Shown in pieces: positions 30,998 to 42,572 of a DNA stretch of 64,000 bases. Where the stretch lies: NCBI RefSeq assembly GCF_022179545.1, contig NZ_AP025518.1:2356001-2420000 (forward strand), read 5' to 3'. The stretch comes from Mycolicibacterium fortuitum subsp. fortuitum (GTDB taxonomy: Bacteria; Actinomycetota; Actinomycetes; Mycobacteriales; Mycobacteriaceae). Numbering within the stretch: the stretch's first letter is position 1; each line of letters opens with the position of its first letter. The notes under the pieces were generated by a model. It searched no databases, was not told where the DNA came from, and worked only from the letters and a program-made list of their open reading frames with translations. The translations under genes were made by a program, and so were the position numbers.

Positions 30998-31774
30998 ATG
31001 CGCTTAGGTCGAATCGCCAGTCCCGACGGCGTCGCTTTCGTCAGTGTCGAAGGCGACGGCGCCGATGCCGTCTGCAAAGAGATCGCCGAGCACCCGTTCG
31101 GCAACCCCAACTTCACCGGACGGAGCTGGCCGCTGGCCGACGTCCGGCTGTTGGCGCCCATCCTGGCCAGCAAGGTCATCTGTATGGGCAAGAACTATGA
31201 GGCCCACGCCGAGGAGATGGGCGGGGCGGCTCCCGAGGACCCGGTGATCTTCCTCAAACCCAACACCGCGATCATCGGCCCGAACGTGCCGATCCAGCTG
31301 CCGGCAGACGCCAATCCGGTTCACCACGAGGGCGAGCTGGCCATCGTCATCGGGCGTCCCTGCAAGGACGTCCCTGCGGCGCGCGCCGCCGAGAACATCC
31401 TCGGCTACACCATCGCCAACGATGTCTCGGCGCGTGACCAGCAGGCCAAGGACGGCCAGTGGATGCGGGCCAAGGGCCACGACACCTTCTGCCCGGTAGG
31501 CCCGTGGATCGTCAACGACCTCGATCCCTCGGATCTGGAGATCCGCACCGAGGTGAACGGTGAAGTGCGCCAGCTCAGCCGAACCTCGCTGATGATCCAC
31601 GACATCGGTGCCATCGTCGAGTGGGTCTCGGCTGTGATGACGCTGCTTCCCGGGGACCTGATCCTCACCGGAACACCCGAGGGAGTCGGCCCGATCGAAG
31701 ACGGGGACACCGTGAGCGTCACCGTCGAGGGTATCGGCACCCTCACCAATCCCGTTGTGCGTAAAGGAAAGTGA
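30998..31774 (+). CDS. Fumarylacetoacetate hydrolase family protein
   Basis: This 258-residue protein shows the FAH catalytic and metal-binding core: [17 protein letters not shown], then [16 protein letters not shown] with acidic metal ligands, [14 protein letters not shown], and a C-terminal [16 protein letters not shown]. Relatives cleave C-C bonds in acylpyruvates or oxaloacetate-like compounds; the substrate here is not known. It is the Rv2993c equivalent. TACCCT at 30985-30990 is seven bases before the ATG (leaderless). Its TGA overlaps the gltX start region, so the two form an operon. Confidence 0.9.
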   Translation: MRLGRIASPDGVAFVSVEGDGADAVCKEIAEHPFGNPNFTGRSWPLADVRLLAPILASKVICMGKNYEAHAEEMGGAAPEDPVIFLKPNTAIIGPNVPIQLPADANPVHHEGELAIVIGRPCKDVPAARAAENILGYTIANDVSARDQQAKDGQWMRAKGHDTFCPVGPWIVNDLDPSDLEIRTEVNGEVRQLSRTSLMIHDIGAIVEWVSAVMTLLPGDLILTGTPEGVGPIEDGDTVSVTVEGIGTLTNPVVRKGK

Positions 31775-33234
31775 TGACAAGTTCAAATGTCCGGGTGAGG
31801 TTCTGTCCGTCGCCGACCGGAACCCCGCACGTCGGGTTGGTGCGCACCGCTCTGTTCAACTGGGCCTACGCCAGACACACCGGCGGCACCTTCGTCTTCC
31901 GCATCGAGGACACCGATGCCGCCCGCGACAGCGACGAGAGCTACGCCGCGATCCTCGACGCGCTGCGGTGGCTGGGGCTGGACTGGGACGAAGGACCCGA
32001 GGTCGGTGGTCCGTACGAGCCGTACCGGCAGTCGCAGCGCAGCGAGATCTACCGTGATGTGATCGCGCGGCTGCTGGAGGCGGGTGAGGTCTACGAGGCG
32101 TATTCCACGCCGGAAGAGGTCGAGGCGCGTCACCACGCGGCAGGCCGGAATCCCAAACTGGGGTACGACAATTTCGATCGCACCCTCACCGACGAGCAGC
32201 GCGCGGCGTTCGCCGCCGAGGGCCGTAAGCCCGTGCTGCGCTTGCGTATGCCCGACGAGGACCTCGGCTGGACCGATCTGGTGCGCGGGCCGGTGAGCTT
32301 CCCGGCCGGTTCGGTGCCGGATTTCGCGGTCACGCGCGCCAACGGAGATCCGTTGTACACGTTGGTGAACCCGGTCGACGATGCGCTGATGAAGATCACC
32401 CACGTGCTGCGTGGCGAGGACATCATGCCTTCGACCCCGCGCCAGATCGCGCTGTACCGGGCGCTGATGCGAATCGGTGTGGCCGAGCGCGTGCCCGAAT
32501 TCGCACATCTGCCAAGTGTTCTGGGGGAGGGCAACAAGAAGCTGTCCAAGCGGGACCCGCAGTCGAATCTGTTCCTGCACCGCGACCGCGGCTTCCTGCC
32601 CGAAGGGCTGCTGAACTACCTGGCGCTGCTGGGCTGGGGCATCGCCGACGATCACGACGTGTTCAGCCTCGACGAGATGGTGGCCGCATTCGACGTGGCC
32701 GACGTCAACTCCAACCCGGCGCGGTTCGACCAGAAGAAGGCCGACGCGATCAATGCCGAGCACATCCGGCTGCTGACGCCGCAGGATTTCACGGCCCGGT
32801 TGCGGGCCTATCTCGATGCCCACGGCCACGACACCGGCCTGGACGACGCCGGGTTCGCCGAAGCCGCCGAGCTGATCCAGACCCGCATCGTGGTCCTGGG
32901 TGACGCGTGGGGGCTGTTGAAGTTCTTCGACGACGACGCCTACGAGATCGACGAGAAGGCCGCTGCCAAGGAGTTGCGTGAGGAGGCCGCACCGGTTCTG
33001 GATGCCGCTCTGAGCGCTTTGGAAGCGGTCGGGGAGTGGACCACCGCCAACATCGAGGCTGCGCTCAAGGCGGCGCTCCTGGACGGTCTGGAGCTCAAGC
33101 CTCGTAAGGCCTTCGGGCCGATCCGGGTGGCGGTCACAGGCGCCACGGTGAGCCCGCCGCTGTTCGAGTCGATGGAACTGCTGGGAGCCGAACGCAGCCT
33201 GGCGAGGCTGCGCGCCGCGCGGTCCGCGATGTGA
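31774..33234 (+). CDS. gltX: Glutamyl-tRNA synthetase
   Basis: GltX attaches glutamate to tRNA(Glu) and, as the non-discriminating type expected with gatCAB, also to tRNA(Gln). With ATG 31774 it has 486 residues; a GTG three bases earlier is also possible. The class I motifs appear as [10 protein letters not shown] (HVGL in the HIGH position, His19) and KKLSKRDPQ (KMSKS equivalent). No zinc-binding Cys cluster is apparent. It overlaps the FAH gene by one base and is followed by tRNA-Gln and tRNA-Glu, its two likely substrates. Confidence 0.97.
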   Translation: MTSSNVRVRFCPSPTGTPHVGLVRTALFNWAYARHTGGTFVFRIEDTDAARDSDESYAAILDALRWLGLDWDEGPEVGGPYEPYRQSQRSEIYRDVIARLLEAGEVYEAYSTPEEVEARHHAAGRNPKLGYDNFDRTLTDEQRAAFAAEGRKPVLRLRMPDEDLGWTDLVRGPVSFPAGSVPDFAVTRANGDPLYTLVNPVDDALMKITHVLRGEDIMPSTPRQIALYRALMRIGVAERVPEFAHLPSVLGEGNKKLSKRDPQSNLFLHRDRGFLPEGLLNYLALLGWGIADDHDVFSLDEMVAAFDVADVNSNPARFDQKKADAINAEHIRLLTPQDFTARLRAYLDAHGHDTGLDDAGFAEAAELIQTRIVVLGDAWGLLKFFDDDAYEIDEKAAAKELREEAAPVLDAALSALEAVGEWTTANIEAALKAALLDGLELKPRKAFGPIRVAVTGATVSPPLFESMELLGAERSLARLRAARSAM

Positions 33235-33374
33235 AGTGCGGGAGGGATGGGGCTTGGTAAATCGAGCCCGAAATCTTTGGTAGTCTGCTCGTCGGCCCGA
33301 AAAGCAAAACGGGGAAGCCCCCGCTGAGCCGATCGGATCGAAATTGCCCGTGACCTGCAGTAATGGGCAATTAA

Positions 33375-33449
33375 TGGGGTATGGTGTAATTGGCAACACA
33401 GCTGATTCTGGTTCAGCCATTCTAGGTTCGAGTCCTGGTACCCCAGCCA
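33375..33449 (+). tRNA. tRNA-Gln (CTG anticodon)
   Basis: A complete cloverleaf: acceptor TGGGGTA pairs with TACCCCA, the anticodon loop TTCTGGT carries CTG, and the T arm holds GGTTCGAGTCC. CCA is encoded at 33447-33449 after the discriminator G. It lies 140 bases after gltX; the gap contains AT-richer sequence with a possible -10 (TAGTCT near 33280). Confidence 0.96.
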
Positions 33450-33506
33450 ACGAGCGGATTAGGTCAGCGAGATCGCCTGAGCTATGCTGACCATCCGGAA
33501 GTTCTA

Positions 33507-33579
33507 GCCCCCGTCGTCTAGCGGCCTAGGACGCCGCCCTCTCACGGCGGTAGCGTGGGTTCGAATCCCATCGGGGGTA
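33507..33579 (+). tRNA. tRNA-Glu (CTC anticodon)
   Basis: A 73-base cloverleaf: GCCCCCG pairs with CGGGGGT (first pair G-U), the anticodon stem CCGCC/GGCGG encloses CTCTCAC with anticodon CTC, and the T arm has GGTTCGAATCC. CCA is not encoded. It lies 57 bases after tRNA-Gln and probably shares its transcript. Confidence 0.96.
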
Positions 33580-33609
33580 CAGAAGGTGAGCGCCTCGGCG
33601 CTCATCGCG

Positions 33610-33642
33610 AAAGCGCCCAGTTCTCACGAACTGGGCGCTTTT
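33610..33642 (+). terminator. Terminator after the tRNA pair
   Basis: AAAGCGCCCAGTTC (33610-33623) and GAACTGGGCGCTTT (33628-33641) form a perfect 14-base stem with a four-base loop, and a T-rich tail follows. It ends the tRNA-Gln/tRNA-Glu transcript. Confidence 0.88.
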
Positions 33643-33687
33643 GCGTTATCTGGGTTCAGTTGGGGATTCCGGTGGTCGGCCTTGCCG

Positions 33688-33720
33688 GTTCGACACCCGG
33701 GGCGACGCCGGGTGTCGAAC
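33688..33720. repeat. Perfect 13-bp inverted repeat
   Basis: GTTCGACACCCGG (33688-33700) and CCGGGTGTCGAAC (33708-33720) are perfect inverted copies around a seven-base spacer. No T tract follows on either strand, so it is not a classical terminator. It lies between the tRNA terminator and the 3' end of the IclR gene and could be a 3' hairpin of that transcript. Confidence 0.6.
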
Positions 33721-33786
33721 ATCACTTCGGTGTGACGCCGGTCGATCTTCGGCGGTGCGGGCGGTGGAGAGCTACTGAGATTCGCC

Positions 33787-34488
33787 TCACAGTCGGCGGG
33801 TGAGGGCATCCGCCGCCGCGAGGAGATCGGCGGCCCAACGAGCTCCGGGGCGCCGGCCCATCCGGTCGATGGGGCCGGACACCGACACCGCGGCGATCAC
33901 CGCACCGCGCCCGTCGCGCACCGGCGCCGAGACGCTGGCCACTCCTGGCTCGCGTTCGGCCGCACTCTGTGCCCAGCCTCGCTTGCGGACCTCTGCCAGG
34001 GTGCGATCGGTGAACTTGGCAGCGGGCAGCACAGCCTGTTGGGTGGCCGGGTCGGCGTAGGCGAGTAGGACTTTGGCGCCCGAGCCTGCGGTCATCGGTA
34101 GGTGGGTGCCTACCGGCACGGTGTCGCGAAGCCCGGCCGGGGGCTCCAATGCCACGACGCAGACCCGCGATTGGCCCTCTCGCCGGTACAGCTGGACGCT
34201 CTCGCCGGTGATCTCGCGCAGACGGGGCAATACCGCGGCCCCGGCCGCCAGGAGTGGATCGTTGACGTGAGAGGCCAATTCGGACAGGGCGGGGCCGAGG
34301 CGCCATCGGCCGTCTCCGTCGCGGGCCAGCAGCCGGTGGGTTTCCAGCCCCGCGGCCAGCCGGTGGGCGGTCGCCCGCGGCAGTCCGGTCCGCTCGCAGA
34401 GTTCGGCCAGCCCGCAAGGTGACTCGGCCACCGTGTGCAGTACACCCACGGCTTTGTCGAGAACGCCGATGCCGCTATCATTTCTCAC
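33787..34488 (-). CDS. IclR family transcriptional regulator, LtbR-like
   Basis: This 233-residue protein has an N-terminal winged helix (SPCGLAELCERTGLPRATAH, about 23-42, then the wing RWRLGPALSELA) and a C-terminal IclR effector domain (GESVQLYRREGQSRVCVVAL; KVLLAYADP; GVASVSAPVRDGRGAV). The divergent, adjacent leuCD genes match the arrangement of C. glutamicum LtbR, an IclR-type regulator of leuB and leuCD, and of Rv2989. The GTG start lies inside a TCTCACA operator half-site, consistent with autoregulation. Confidence 0.9.
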   Translation of the reverse strand: MRNDSGIGVLDKAVGVLHTVAESPCGLAELCERTGLPRATAHRLAAGLETHRLLARDGDGRWRLGPALSELASHVNDPLLAAGAAVLPRLREITGESVQLYRREGQSRVCVVALEPPAGLRDTVPVGTHLPMTAGSGAKVLLAYADPATQQAVLPAAKFTDRTLAEVRKRGWAQSAAEREPGVASVSAPVRDGRGAVIAAVSVSGPIDRMGRRPGARWAADLLAAADALTRRL

Positions 34489-34518
34489 AGAGAGATACTA
34501 ACGTCTCGCATTGTGAGA
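34483..34518. promoter_or_regulatory. Putative IclR operator upstream of leuCD
   Basis: The segment is packed with TCTC/GAGA half-sites. TCTCACA at 34483-34489 and TGTGAGA at 34512-34518 are exact inverted copies. The near-palindrome TCTCGCATTGTGAGA fills 34504-34518, and TCTC-ACA-GAGA fills 34483-34493. It covers the start of the IclR gene and lies about 90 bases before leuC, as expected for a shared divergent operator. Confidence 0.6.
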
Positions 34519-34607
34519 TGACAGCCGAGATGACGTCGGTACCGCCCAGCCCTGGCGGACTCTTGATGCAAGCCCGCATTTGCCGTTAATCGAATCGAGA
34601 AGTAGCG

Positions 34608-36062
34608 ATGGACCAATCGACACAGACATCCGTGAAGCCGCGCACCCTGGCCGAAAAGGTATGGGACGACCACGTCGTGGCGCGCGGTGAGGGGGAGGGC
34701 GCGGCCAAGGAGCCCGACCTGATCTACATCGACCTGCATCTCGTGCACGAGGTCACCAGCCCGCAGGCGTTCGACGGTCTGCGCTTGGCCGGCCGTCCGG
34801 TGCGACGGCCCGACCTGACCATCGCCACCGAGGACCACAACGTCCCCACGATCGATATCGACAAGCCGATCGCAGATCCGGTCTCGCGCACCCAAGTCGA
34901 GACATTGCGGCGCAACTGCGAGGAATTCGGCATCCGACTGCACCCGATGGGCGACGCCGAACAGGGCATCGTGCACATCATCGGGCCGCAGCTCGGCCTG
35001 ACACAGCCGGGTATGACGGTCGTGTGTGGGGACAGCCACACCTCCACCCACGGTGCGTTCGGCGCCATCGCCATGGGTATCGGCACCTCTGAGGTCGAAC
35101 ACGTGATGGCCACGCAGACACTGCCGCTCAAGCCGTTCAAGACCATGGCGGTCAACGTCGACGGCGTGCTGCCGCCCGGCGTGAGCGCCAAGGACATCAT
35201 CCTGGCCGTCATTGCCAAGATCGGCACCGGTGGTGGCCAGGGTCACGTCATCGAATACCGGGGCAGCGCGATCGAGGCGCTGTCCATGGAAGGGCGGATG
35301 ACGATCTGCAACATGAGCATCGAGGCCGGCGCACGTGCCGGCATGGTCGCTCCTGACGAGACCACCTTCGAGTTCCTCAAGGGCCGCCCGCACGCTCCGA
35401 AGGGAGCTGACTGGGATGCCGCTGTGGCCGCGTGGAGCCAGTTGCGTACCGATGAGGGCGCCGAATTCGACACCGAGGTCTACCTGGACGCCGCTACTTT
35501 GAGCCCGTTCGTGACGTGGGGCACCAACCCGGGGCAGGGCGTCCCGCTGTCCGCGTCGGTTCCGGATCCGGAGTTGATGGGTGACGACGGGGAGCGCCAG
35601 TCGGCGGAGAAGGCTTTGGCCTACATGGATCTTCGACCCGGAATGGCGATGCGCGACATCGCCGTGGACACGGTGTTCGTCGGATCGTGCACCAACGGCC
35701 GCATCGAGGACCTCCGAGTGGTCGCCGACGTGTTGCGCGACCGGAAGGTCGCCGACGGTGTACGGATGCTGGTCGTGCCCGGCTCGATGCGGGTCCGGGC
35801 CCAGGCCGAATCGGAAGGTCTCGACCGGATTTTCACCGCCGCCGGCGCCGAATGGCGTCAGGCCGGCTGCTCGATGTGTCTTGGTATGAACCCCGACCAA
35901 TTGTCCCCGGGGCAGCGCTGCGCCTCGACGTCCAACCGGAATTTCGAAGGCCGACAGGGTAAGGGAGGCCGCACCCACCTGGTCTCGCCGGCCGTCGCGG
36001 CAGCCACCGCAGTGCGCGGAACGCTGGCGTCCCCTGCCGATCTGCCTGCTGCGTCCCGCTGA
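34608..36062 (+). CDS. leuC: 3-isopropylmalate dehydratase large subunit
   Basis: LeuC is the iron-sulfur subunit that, with LeuD, isomerises 2-isopropylmalate to 3-isopropylmalate. The 484 residues carry the three [4Fe-4S] ligands Cys361 (VGSCTNGR), Cys421 and Cys424 (GCSMCLG), plus [14 protein letters not shown] and the C-terminal [19 protein letters not shown]. The ATG at 34608 follows GAGAAG. leuD starts 13 bases downstream. Control by the divergent IclR protein is inferred. Confidence 0.97.
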   Translation: MDQSTQTSVKPRTLAEKVWDDHVVARGEGEGAAKEPDLIYIDLHLVHEVTSPQAFDGLRLAGRPVRRPDLTIATEDHNVPTIDIDKPIADPVSRTQVETLRRNCEEFGIRLHPMGDAEQGIVHIIGPQLGLTQPGMTVVCGDSHTSTHGAFGAIAMGIGTSEVEHVMATQTLPLKPFKTMAVNVDGVLPPGVSAKDIILAVIAKIGTGGGQGHVIEYRGSAIEALSMEGRMTICNMSIEAGARAGMVAPDETTFEFLKGRPHAPKGADWDAAVAAWSQLRTDEGAEFDTEVYLDAATLSPFVTWGTNPGQGVPLSASVPDPELMGDDGERQSAEKALAYMDLRPGMAMRDIAVDTVFVGSCTNGRIEDLRVVADVLRDRKVADGVRMLVVPGSMRVRAQAESEGLDRIFTAAGAEWRQAGCSMCLGMNPDQLSPGQRCASTSNRNFEGRQGKGGRTHLVSPAVAAATAVRGTLASPADLPAASR

Positions 36063-36075
36063 GAGGAACACGAAA

Positions 36076-36669
36076 ATGGAAGCGTTCAGCACTCACACCG
36101 GCATCGGCGTCCCGCTGCGGCGGTCCAATGTCGACACCGACCAAATCATCCCCGCCGTCTATTTGAAGCGGGTAACCCGAACGGGTTTCGAGGACGGTTT
36201 GTTCGCCGCCTGGCGCACGGATCCGTCGTTCATCCTTAATCTCCCGCCATTCGACAAAGGCTCCGTGTTGGTCGCCGGCCCCGATTTCGGGACCGGATCT
36301 TCACGCGAACACGCCGTCTGGGCGCTCATGGACTATGGCTTCCGGGTGGTTATCTCATCCCGTTTCGCCGACATTTTCCGCGGCAACGCGGGCAAGGCCG
36401 GGCTATTGGCCGCCGAAGTCGCCCAAGATGATGTCGAGCTCTTATGGAAGCTCATCGAGCAGAATCCCGGGCTGGAAATCACTGTGAATCTTCAAGATCG
36501 AAATATCGTCGCCGGAACGGTTGTGTTGCCGTTCAGAATTGACGACTACACGGCCTGGCGGCTGCTCGAGGGACTGGACGATATAGGCCTTACGCTGCGG
36601 AAACTCTCCTCGATCGAGGATTACGAGAAGCGCAGGCCGAGCTGGAAGCCGCGTACTCTGCCGGCCTGA
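36076..36669 (+). CDS. leuD: 3-isopropylmalate dehydratase small subunit
   Basis: LeuD is the swivel-domain partner of LeuC. The 197 residues show [17 protein letters not shown], the substrate-recognition [17 protein letters not shown] and [20 protein letters not shown] lies upstream of the ATG. The codons in the second half are noticeably more AT-rich (for example around 36420-36610) than in leuC. Confidence 0.97.
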   Translation: MEAFSTHTGIGVPLRRSNVDTDQIIPAVYLKRVTRTGFEDGLFAAWRTDPSFILNLPPFDKGSVLVAGPDFGTGSSREHAVWALMDYGFRVVISSRFADIFRGNAGKAGLLAAEVAQDDVELLWKLIEQNPGLEITVNLQDRNIVAGTVVLPFRIDDYTAWRLLEGLDDIGLTLRKLSSIEDYEKRRPSWKPRTLPA

Positions 36670-36807
36670 TCGGGGCCGTCCGAGGGCGCCTCAGCGCCCG
36701 AATTCGCCGCCTGCCAAACCGGTTCTGGACCCTTCCCGGCGGAGTCCAAGTGGGGCAAGCGGATTGCCGGATTGTTCGCTAGCTACGCCTGAAATTGCGC
36801 GTGGCTC

Positions 36808-36837
36808 TTGGAAATCAGTGGTCACAGGGTTTACCGT
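36808..36837 (+). promoter_or_regulatory. Candidate hupB promoter
   Basis: TTGGAA (36808-36813) and TACCGT (36832-36837) are spaced by 18 bases, a good SigA-type pair. The start of transcription would be about 40 bases before the hupB ATG, and the leader contains AAGGAGG (36854-36860) and a second GGAGG nearer the start codon. Confidence 0.55.
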
Positions 36838-36883
36838 GTCCTCTAGTCGGTCCAAGGAGGACCACTGGTTTCGGAGGTTTTGG

Positions 36884-37528
36884 ATGAACAAAGCGGAGCT
36901 CATCGACGTACTCACAACCAAACTGGGCACCGATCGTCGGCAGGCTACCGCCGCGGTCGAGAACGTTGTGGACACCATCGTCCGCGCGGTGCACAAGGGC
37001 GACAGCGTCACGATCACCGGCTTCGGTGTTTTCGAGCAGCGTCGTCGTGCTGCCCGGGTGGCGCGCAACCCGCGCACGGGCGAGACGGTGAAGGTCAAGC
37101 CGACCTCGGTGCCGGCTTTCCGTCCGGGTGCGCAGTTCAAGGCGGTTGTCTCTGGGGCGCAGCGTCTCCCGTCCGAGGGTCCGGCAGTCAAGCGTGGCGT
37201 CACCGCCGGCCCGGCCAAGCGCACCGCCGCCAAGAAGACCGCTGCCAAGAAGGCCCCGGCCAAGAAGGTGGCTGCCAAGAAGGCACCGGCGAAGAAGGCC
37301 GCGACCAAGGCGCCCGCCAAGAAGGCCGCGACCAAGGCGCCCGCCAAGAAGGCCGCGACCAAGGCACCGGCGAAGAAGGCCGCGACCAAGGCACCGGCCA
37401 AGAAGGCCGCGACCAAGGCACCGGCCAAGAAGGCCGCGACCAAGGCGCCCGCCAAGAAGGCCGCGACCAAGGCACCGGCCAAGAAGGCGGCTGCCAAGAA
37501 GGCACCGGCCAAGAAGGGCCGCAAGTAA
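36884..37528 (+). CDS. hupB: HU-family nucleoid protein with Lys/Ala-rich tail
   Basis: HupB compacts DNA and is essential in tubercle bacilli. With the ATG at 36884 it has 214 residues. The first 90 or so form the HU fold ([51 protein letters not shown]). The rest is a basic, histone-like tail of PAKK and AAKK motifs, including seven exact 9-residue ATKAPAKKA units. A GGAGG at 36873-36877 precedes the start. The open frame extends upstream without HU sequence. Repeat number is prone to change between strains. Confidence 0.96.
   Translation: MNKAELIDVLTTKLGTDRRQATAAVENVVDTIVRAVHKGDSVTITGFGVFEQRRRAARVARNPRTGETVKVKPTSVPAFRPGAQFKAVVSGAQRLPSEGPAVKRGVTAGPAKRTAAKKTAAKKAPAKKVAAKKAPAKKAATKAPAKKAATKAPAKKAATKAPAKKAATKAPAKKAATKAPAKKAATKAPAKKAATKAPAKKAAAKKAPAKKGRK
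37301..37489 (+). repeat. Seven 27-bp tandem repeats in the hupB tail
   Basis: Seven consecutive 27-base units begin GCGACCAAGGC and encode ATKAPAKKA. Units differ only by synonymous changes (GCGCCCGCC versus GCACCGGCC). They are coding and in frame, so expansion or contraction would change tail length without a frameshift. Confidence 0.92.
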
Positions 37529-37535
37529 TTACGGT

Positions 37536-37580
37536 AAAGGCACGTCGTGAGCCGTAGATCAGCTCACGACGTGCCTTTCT
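37536..37580. terminator. Bidirectional terminator between hupB and mutT1
   Basis: AAAGGCACGTCGTGAGC (37536-37552) and GCTCACGACGTGCCTTT (37562-37578) are perfect 17-base inverted copies with a nine-base loop. T runs follow on the plus side and, through the AAA start, on the minus side. It can end both converging transcripts. Confidence 0.88.
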
Positions 37581-37588
37581 CTGTGGGA

Positions 37589-38527
37589 CTAGCCGCTGGT
37601 GGGCAGGGGACTGCCGAGGTGGTCTGCGGCGATCAGTCGGCCGTCGGCCAGTGACATCACCCAGGTGCTGCCCTTCCGATTGCCGGTCGTCTGCGGGCGT
37701 ACCTGTGACCGCGCGCACCACCACGCGACCAGGTCTGGAATCACCTTGCCCTGCGTGCAGATCACGGGGGTGCCCGCCCGCGTGGCGATATCGAGCACAC
37801 GGCTGCGGCCGGCCTTGTGGTCGGCGTTGTAGGCCTCTTCGGTCAGCGCCGGCTCATTGTGAATGTCTACCCCGAGCTCTTGGGCCAGGGGTTCCAGGGT
37901 CTGATGGCAACGCAGCCGATCCGCCGCGTAAAGCGTTGTGGCACCGAATGCCAGTAGTTGTGCGACCAGAGCCTCGGCCTGCGCCCGGCCCTTCTTGTCG
38001 AGCGGCCTCTTGCGGTCGTCGCCCTTGAATCGCGACCGCCGTCCGGCCGTGCCATGCCTGACGATCAGCAGGGTCTGCGTATCTGGCGGATATTTTTTGA
38101 AGCGGCGCAGCACTTTTCGGTCCTGCGGATAACCAAGCTGGTCCATCGCCGCATCCACCGGAAGCCAGATGAGCTTGTCCACCTCGTCGTTGGGCGTGAA
38201 GTCGCCTCCGGCGGCGCGGGCCGCCCAATACCAGACCCGCTTGGTGCCCTGCGGAATGTCATAAGAGATCGAACCGAGCCGGCGACCGAGTTGTGCGGTG
38301 TATCCGGTCTCCTCGTGAACCTCGCGCACCGCGGCCACGGGATCGGTTTCGTCGAGTTCGACCTTGCCCTTGGGCAGGGACCAATCGTCGTATCGCGGAC
38401 GGTGGATCACAGCCACCTCGGTCACGGCGGCGCCCATGGCGTCCTCGCCGCCGCGCCACAACACAGCGCCCGCCGCGGGCACCAGCTTGGTGCCCGCCTT
38501 GGTCGCCTTCGTGCTGTCGTCGGACAC
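37589..38527 (-). CDS. mutT1: NUDIX hydrolase / histidine phosphatase fusion MutT1
   Basis: This 312-residue two-domain protein has an N-terminal Nudix domain (box G54 to about residue 76, with REVHEETGY) and a C-terminal histidine-phosphatase domain ([13 protein letters not shown], His158). Mycobacterial MutT1 hydrolyses 8-oxo-dGTP and diadenosine polyphosphates, with the second domain removing further phosphates. It follows ppk1 by 56 bases on the same strand, and cofC, ppk1 and mutT1 probably form one operon. Confidence 0.94.
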   Translation of the reverse strand: MSDDSTKATKAGTKLVPAAGAVLWRGGEDAMGAAVTEVAVIHRPRYDDWSLPKGKVELDETDPVAAVREVHEETGYTAQLGRRLGSISYDIPQGTKRVWYWAARAAGGDFTPNDEVDKLIWLPVDAAMDQLGYPQDRKVLRRFKKYPPDTQTLLIVRHGTAGRRSRFKGDDRKRPLDKKGRAQAEALVAQLLAFGATTLYAADRLRCHQTLEPLAQELGVDIHNEPALTEEAYNADHKAGRSRVLDIATRAGTPVICTQGKVIPDLVAWWCARSQVRPQTTGNRKGSTWVMSLADGRLIAADHLGSPLPTSG

Positions 38528-38583
38528 CTCAACTCCTGCAGGTCATTCACGGGCCAGGGGCGGGCGGCCCTGGCGCGGTCGGA

Positions 38584-40779
38584 TCAGGGATGCCGGTGAC
38601 GTTCCATCAGCGACACCTGGTGGTCGCGGACTGTCTGCCCCTCCTGGGGCAGCGCAGTCCAATGACCATCGTGTCGCAGCTCCCAGCACCGGGTGGCCGG
38701 ATCCATCGCGGACTCGAACACCTCGTTGAGTTGGGCGGTCAGCCTCGAGTCCTTGACCTGAGCCATCACTTCGACACGGCGGTCGAGATTACGATGCATC
38801 ATGTCGGCACTGCCGATCCAGAACTCGTTGATGGCGCGGAAGTGAATAATCCGCGAGTGCTCCAGGAAGCGTCCGAGAATCGAACGCACCGTGATGTTGT
38901 CCGAATATCCGGCCACACCAGGGCGTAGGGCGCAGATACCCCGCACCACGATCTCCACCGGGATCCCGGCCTGCGACGCCCGGTACAGCGCATCGATCAC
39001 CTGCTCGTCGACCAGTGCGTTGGCCTTCAACCGAATTCCGGTCGTCGCCCCCTCATGATGGGCGGCGATCTCACGATCGATGCGTTCGATGATGCCCTTG
39101 CGTACTCCCCGCGGTGCCACCAGCAGATTGCGGTAGGCGTCCTTGCGGGAGTATCCCGTGAGGGAGTTGAACAGGTCGGTCAGGTCGGCGCCGATGTCGG
39201 GATCGGCAGTGAGCAACCCGACATCCTCGTAGAGCCGTGCGGTTTTCGGGTTGTAGTTGCCGGTACCGATGTGGCAGTAGCGCCGGATCATCGACCCTTC
39301 GCGGCGCACCACAAGGCAGGTCTTGCAGTGGGTCTTGAGTCCGATCAATCCGTAGACCACGTGCACGCCGGCCTGTTCGAGTGCCCTGGCCCACTTGATG
39401 TTGGCCTGTTCGTCGAAGCGGGCCTTGATCTCGACGAGCGCGACCACCTGCTTACCGGCCTCGGCCGCGTCGATGAGGGCGTTGACGATCGGGGAATCGC
39501 CGGAGGTGCGGTACAGCGTCTGCTTGATGGCCAGCACATTGGGATCGGCGGCGGCCTGCTCGATGAAACGTTGCACCGTCGTCGAGAACGAGTCATAGGG
39601 ATGGTGCACGAGCACATCGCCGTCGCGCAGCGTCGAGAAAATGCTCTTGGGTGTCTCACGTTCGCCGAAAGCCGGCGGGGTGGCAGGCACGAAAGGCCGG
39701 TCTTTGAGCGCCGGACGGTCGACGTCGTAGATCTGCCACAGCGCCGAGAGGTCCAGCAGCCCGGGCACTTCGATGACATCACCGGGGGCCACGTCGAGTT
39801 CGCGCAACAGCAGTTCGAGCATGCTCTCGGTCATGTCGTCGGAGACTTCCAACCGGACCGGCGAGCCGAACCGCCTGCGGGCCAGTTCCCGTTCGAGCGC
39901 TTGCAGAAGATCTTCGTCGCGATCCTCTTCGACCTCGAAGTCGGCGTTGCGGGTGATCCGGAATGCGTGGTGCTCGACGATCTCCAGACCGGGGAACAGG
40001 ACCGGCAGGAACGCGGCGATGAGTTCCTCCATCGGCAGGAACCGCACCACGGTCGACCCGTCGGCCGGCGGGCTCAGTTCCACAAAGCGCCCGACGTTGT
40101 CGGGCACCTTGATCCTGGCGAAGTGTTGGCCGCCGTCGTCTGGGTGCTTGACGGTGATGGCCAGGTTGAGGCTCAGCCCGCTCACGAACGGGAACGGGTG
40201 CGCGGGATCCACGGCCAGCGGAGTCAGGACCGGGAACACCTGTTCGTGAAAGTAGGTGGAGAGCTTGGCCCGCTCGGATTCGTCGAGTTGGGCCCAGTTG
40301 ACGATGACGATGCCTTCTTCGGCCAGTGCCGGGCGCACCGAGTTGAGGAAGACGTTGGCGTGCCGGTTGGCGATCTGCTGAGTGCGTTCGTTGATGCGAC
40401 GCAATTGCTCGCGCGGCGACAGGCCATCGGCCGAGCGGACCGAAAGTCCCATCTCGTCGCGGCGTTTGAGTCCGGCCACCCGCACCATGTAGAACTCGTC
40501 GAGATTCGACGCGAAGATGGCCAGGAACTTCGCCCGCTCCAGTAGTGGCAGCGAGGTGTCGGCCGCCAAGGCCAGCACCCGGGCGTTGAAGTCGAGCCAA
40601 CTCAACTCCCGGTTGAGGTACCGGTCCTCGGGCAGTGCGTTGTCCACAGCAGGCGAGGTGGCCGCCGGCGGCGCTTCCGGCGTCGACGACTCGTCGGGCC
40701 GCCCCGATACGACCGCCGCGGTGTCCCGTTGGGAGTTCTCCGATCGGATACCCGGCGCTGCTTCGGTGGCTTCGCTCAT
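38584..40779 (-). CDS. ppk: Polyphosphate kinase 1
   Basis: PPK1 makes inorganic polyphosphate reversibly from ATP. About 731 residues from ATG 40779 (an ATG at 40791 is possible). The body shows the N-terminal helical part ([14 protein letters not shown]), the head domain, and the phospholipase-D-like C-terminal domains with catalytic [17 protein letters not shown] and [19 protein letters not shown]. The first 50 residues are a disordered Pro/Ala/Ser extension. It lies between cofC and mutT1. Confidence 0.97.
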   Translation of the reverse strand: MSEATEAAPGIRSENSQRDTAAVVSGRPDESSTPEAPPAATSPAVDNALPEDRYLNRELSWLDFNARVLALAADTSLPLLERAKFLAIFASNLDEFYMVRVAGLKRRDEMGLSVRSADGLSPREQLRRINERTQQIANRHANVFLNSVRPALAEEGIVIVNWAQLDESERAKLSTYFHEQVFPVLTPLAVDPAHPFPFVSGLSLNLAITVKHPDDGGQHFARIKVPDNVGRFVELSPPADGSTVVRFLPMEELIAAFLPVLFPGLEIVEHHAFRITRNADFEVEEDRDEDLLQALERELARRRFGSPVRLEVSDDMTESMLELLLRELDVAPGDVIEVPGLLDLSALWQIYDVDRPALKDRPFVPATPPAFGERETPKSIFSTLRDGDVLVHHPYDSFSTTVQRFIEQAAADPNVLAIKQTLYRTSGDSPIVNALIDAAEAGKQVVALVEIKARFDEQANIKWARALEQAGVHVVYGLIGLKTHCKTCLVVRREGSMIRRYCHIGTGNYNPKTARLYEDVGLLTADPDIGADLTDLFNSLTGYSRKDAYRNLLVAPRGVRKGIIERIDREIAAHHEGATTGIRLKANALVDEQVIDALYRASQAGIPVEIVVRGICALRPGVAGYSDNITVRSILGRFLEHSRIIHFRAINEFWIGSADMMHRNLDRRVEVMAQVKDSRLTAQLNEVFESAMDPATRCWELRHDGHWTALPQEGQTVRDHQVSLMERHRHP

Positions 40780-40813
40780 CTGTCCGATCATTCCCTATCG
40801 CGCGGGTCCTCGG

Positions 40814-42542
<1,729 letters not shown>

Positions 42543-42572
42543 CCGACCTCCGGGTGCGAGGAGGAAACAGGT

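Noticed and set aside
33375-33642. tRNA genes as a possible phage or island attachment site
   Set aside because: No duplicated tRNA end, integrase gene or island-like gene set is present nearby.
36764-36883. Forty extra upstream codons in frame with hupB
   Set aside because: They cover the promoter and ribosome site and do not resemble HU; the ATG at 36884 gives the usual 214 residues.
37301-37489. Regular short repeats that might suggest a CRISPR array
   Set aside because: Units are contiguous, without spacers, and encode the hupB tail in frame.
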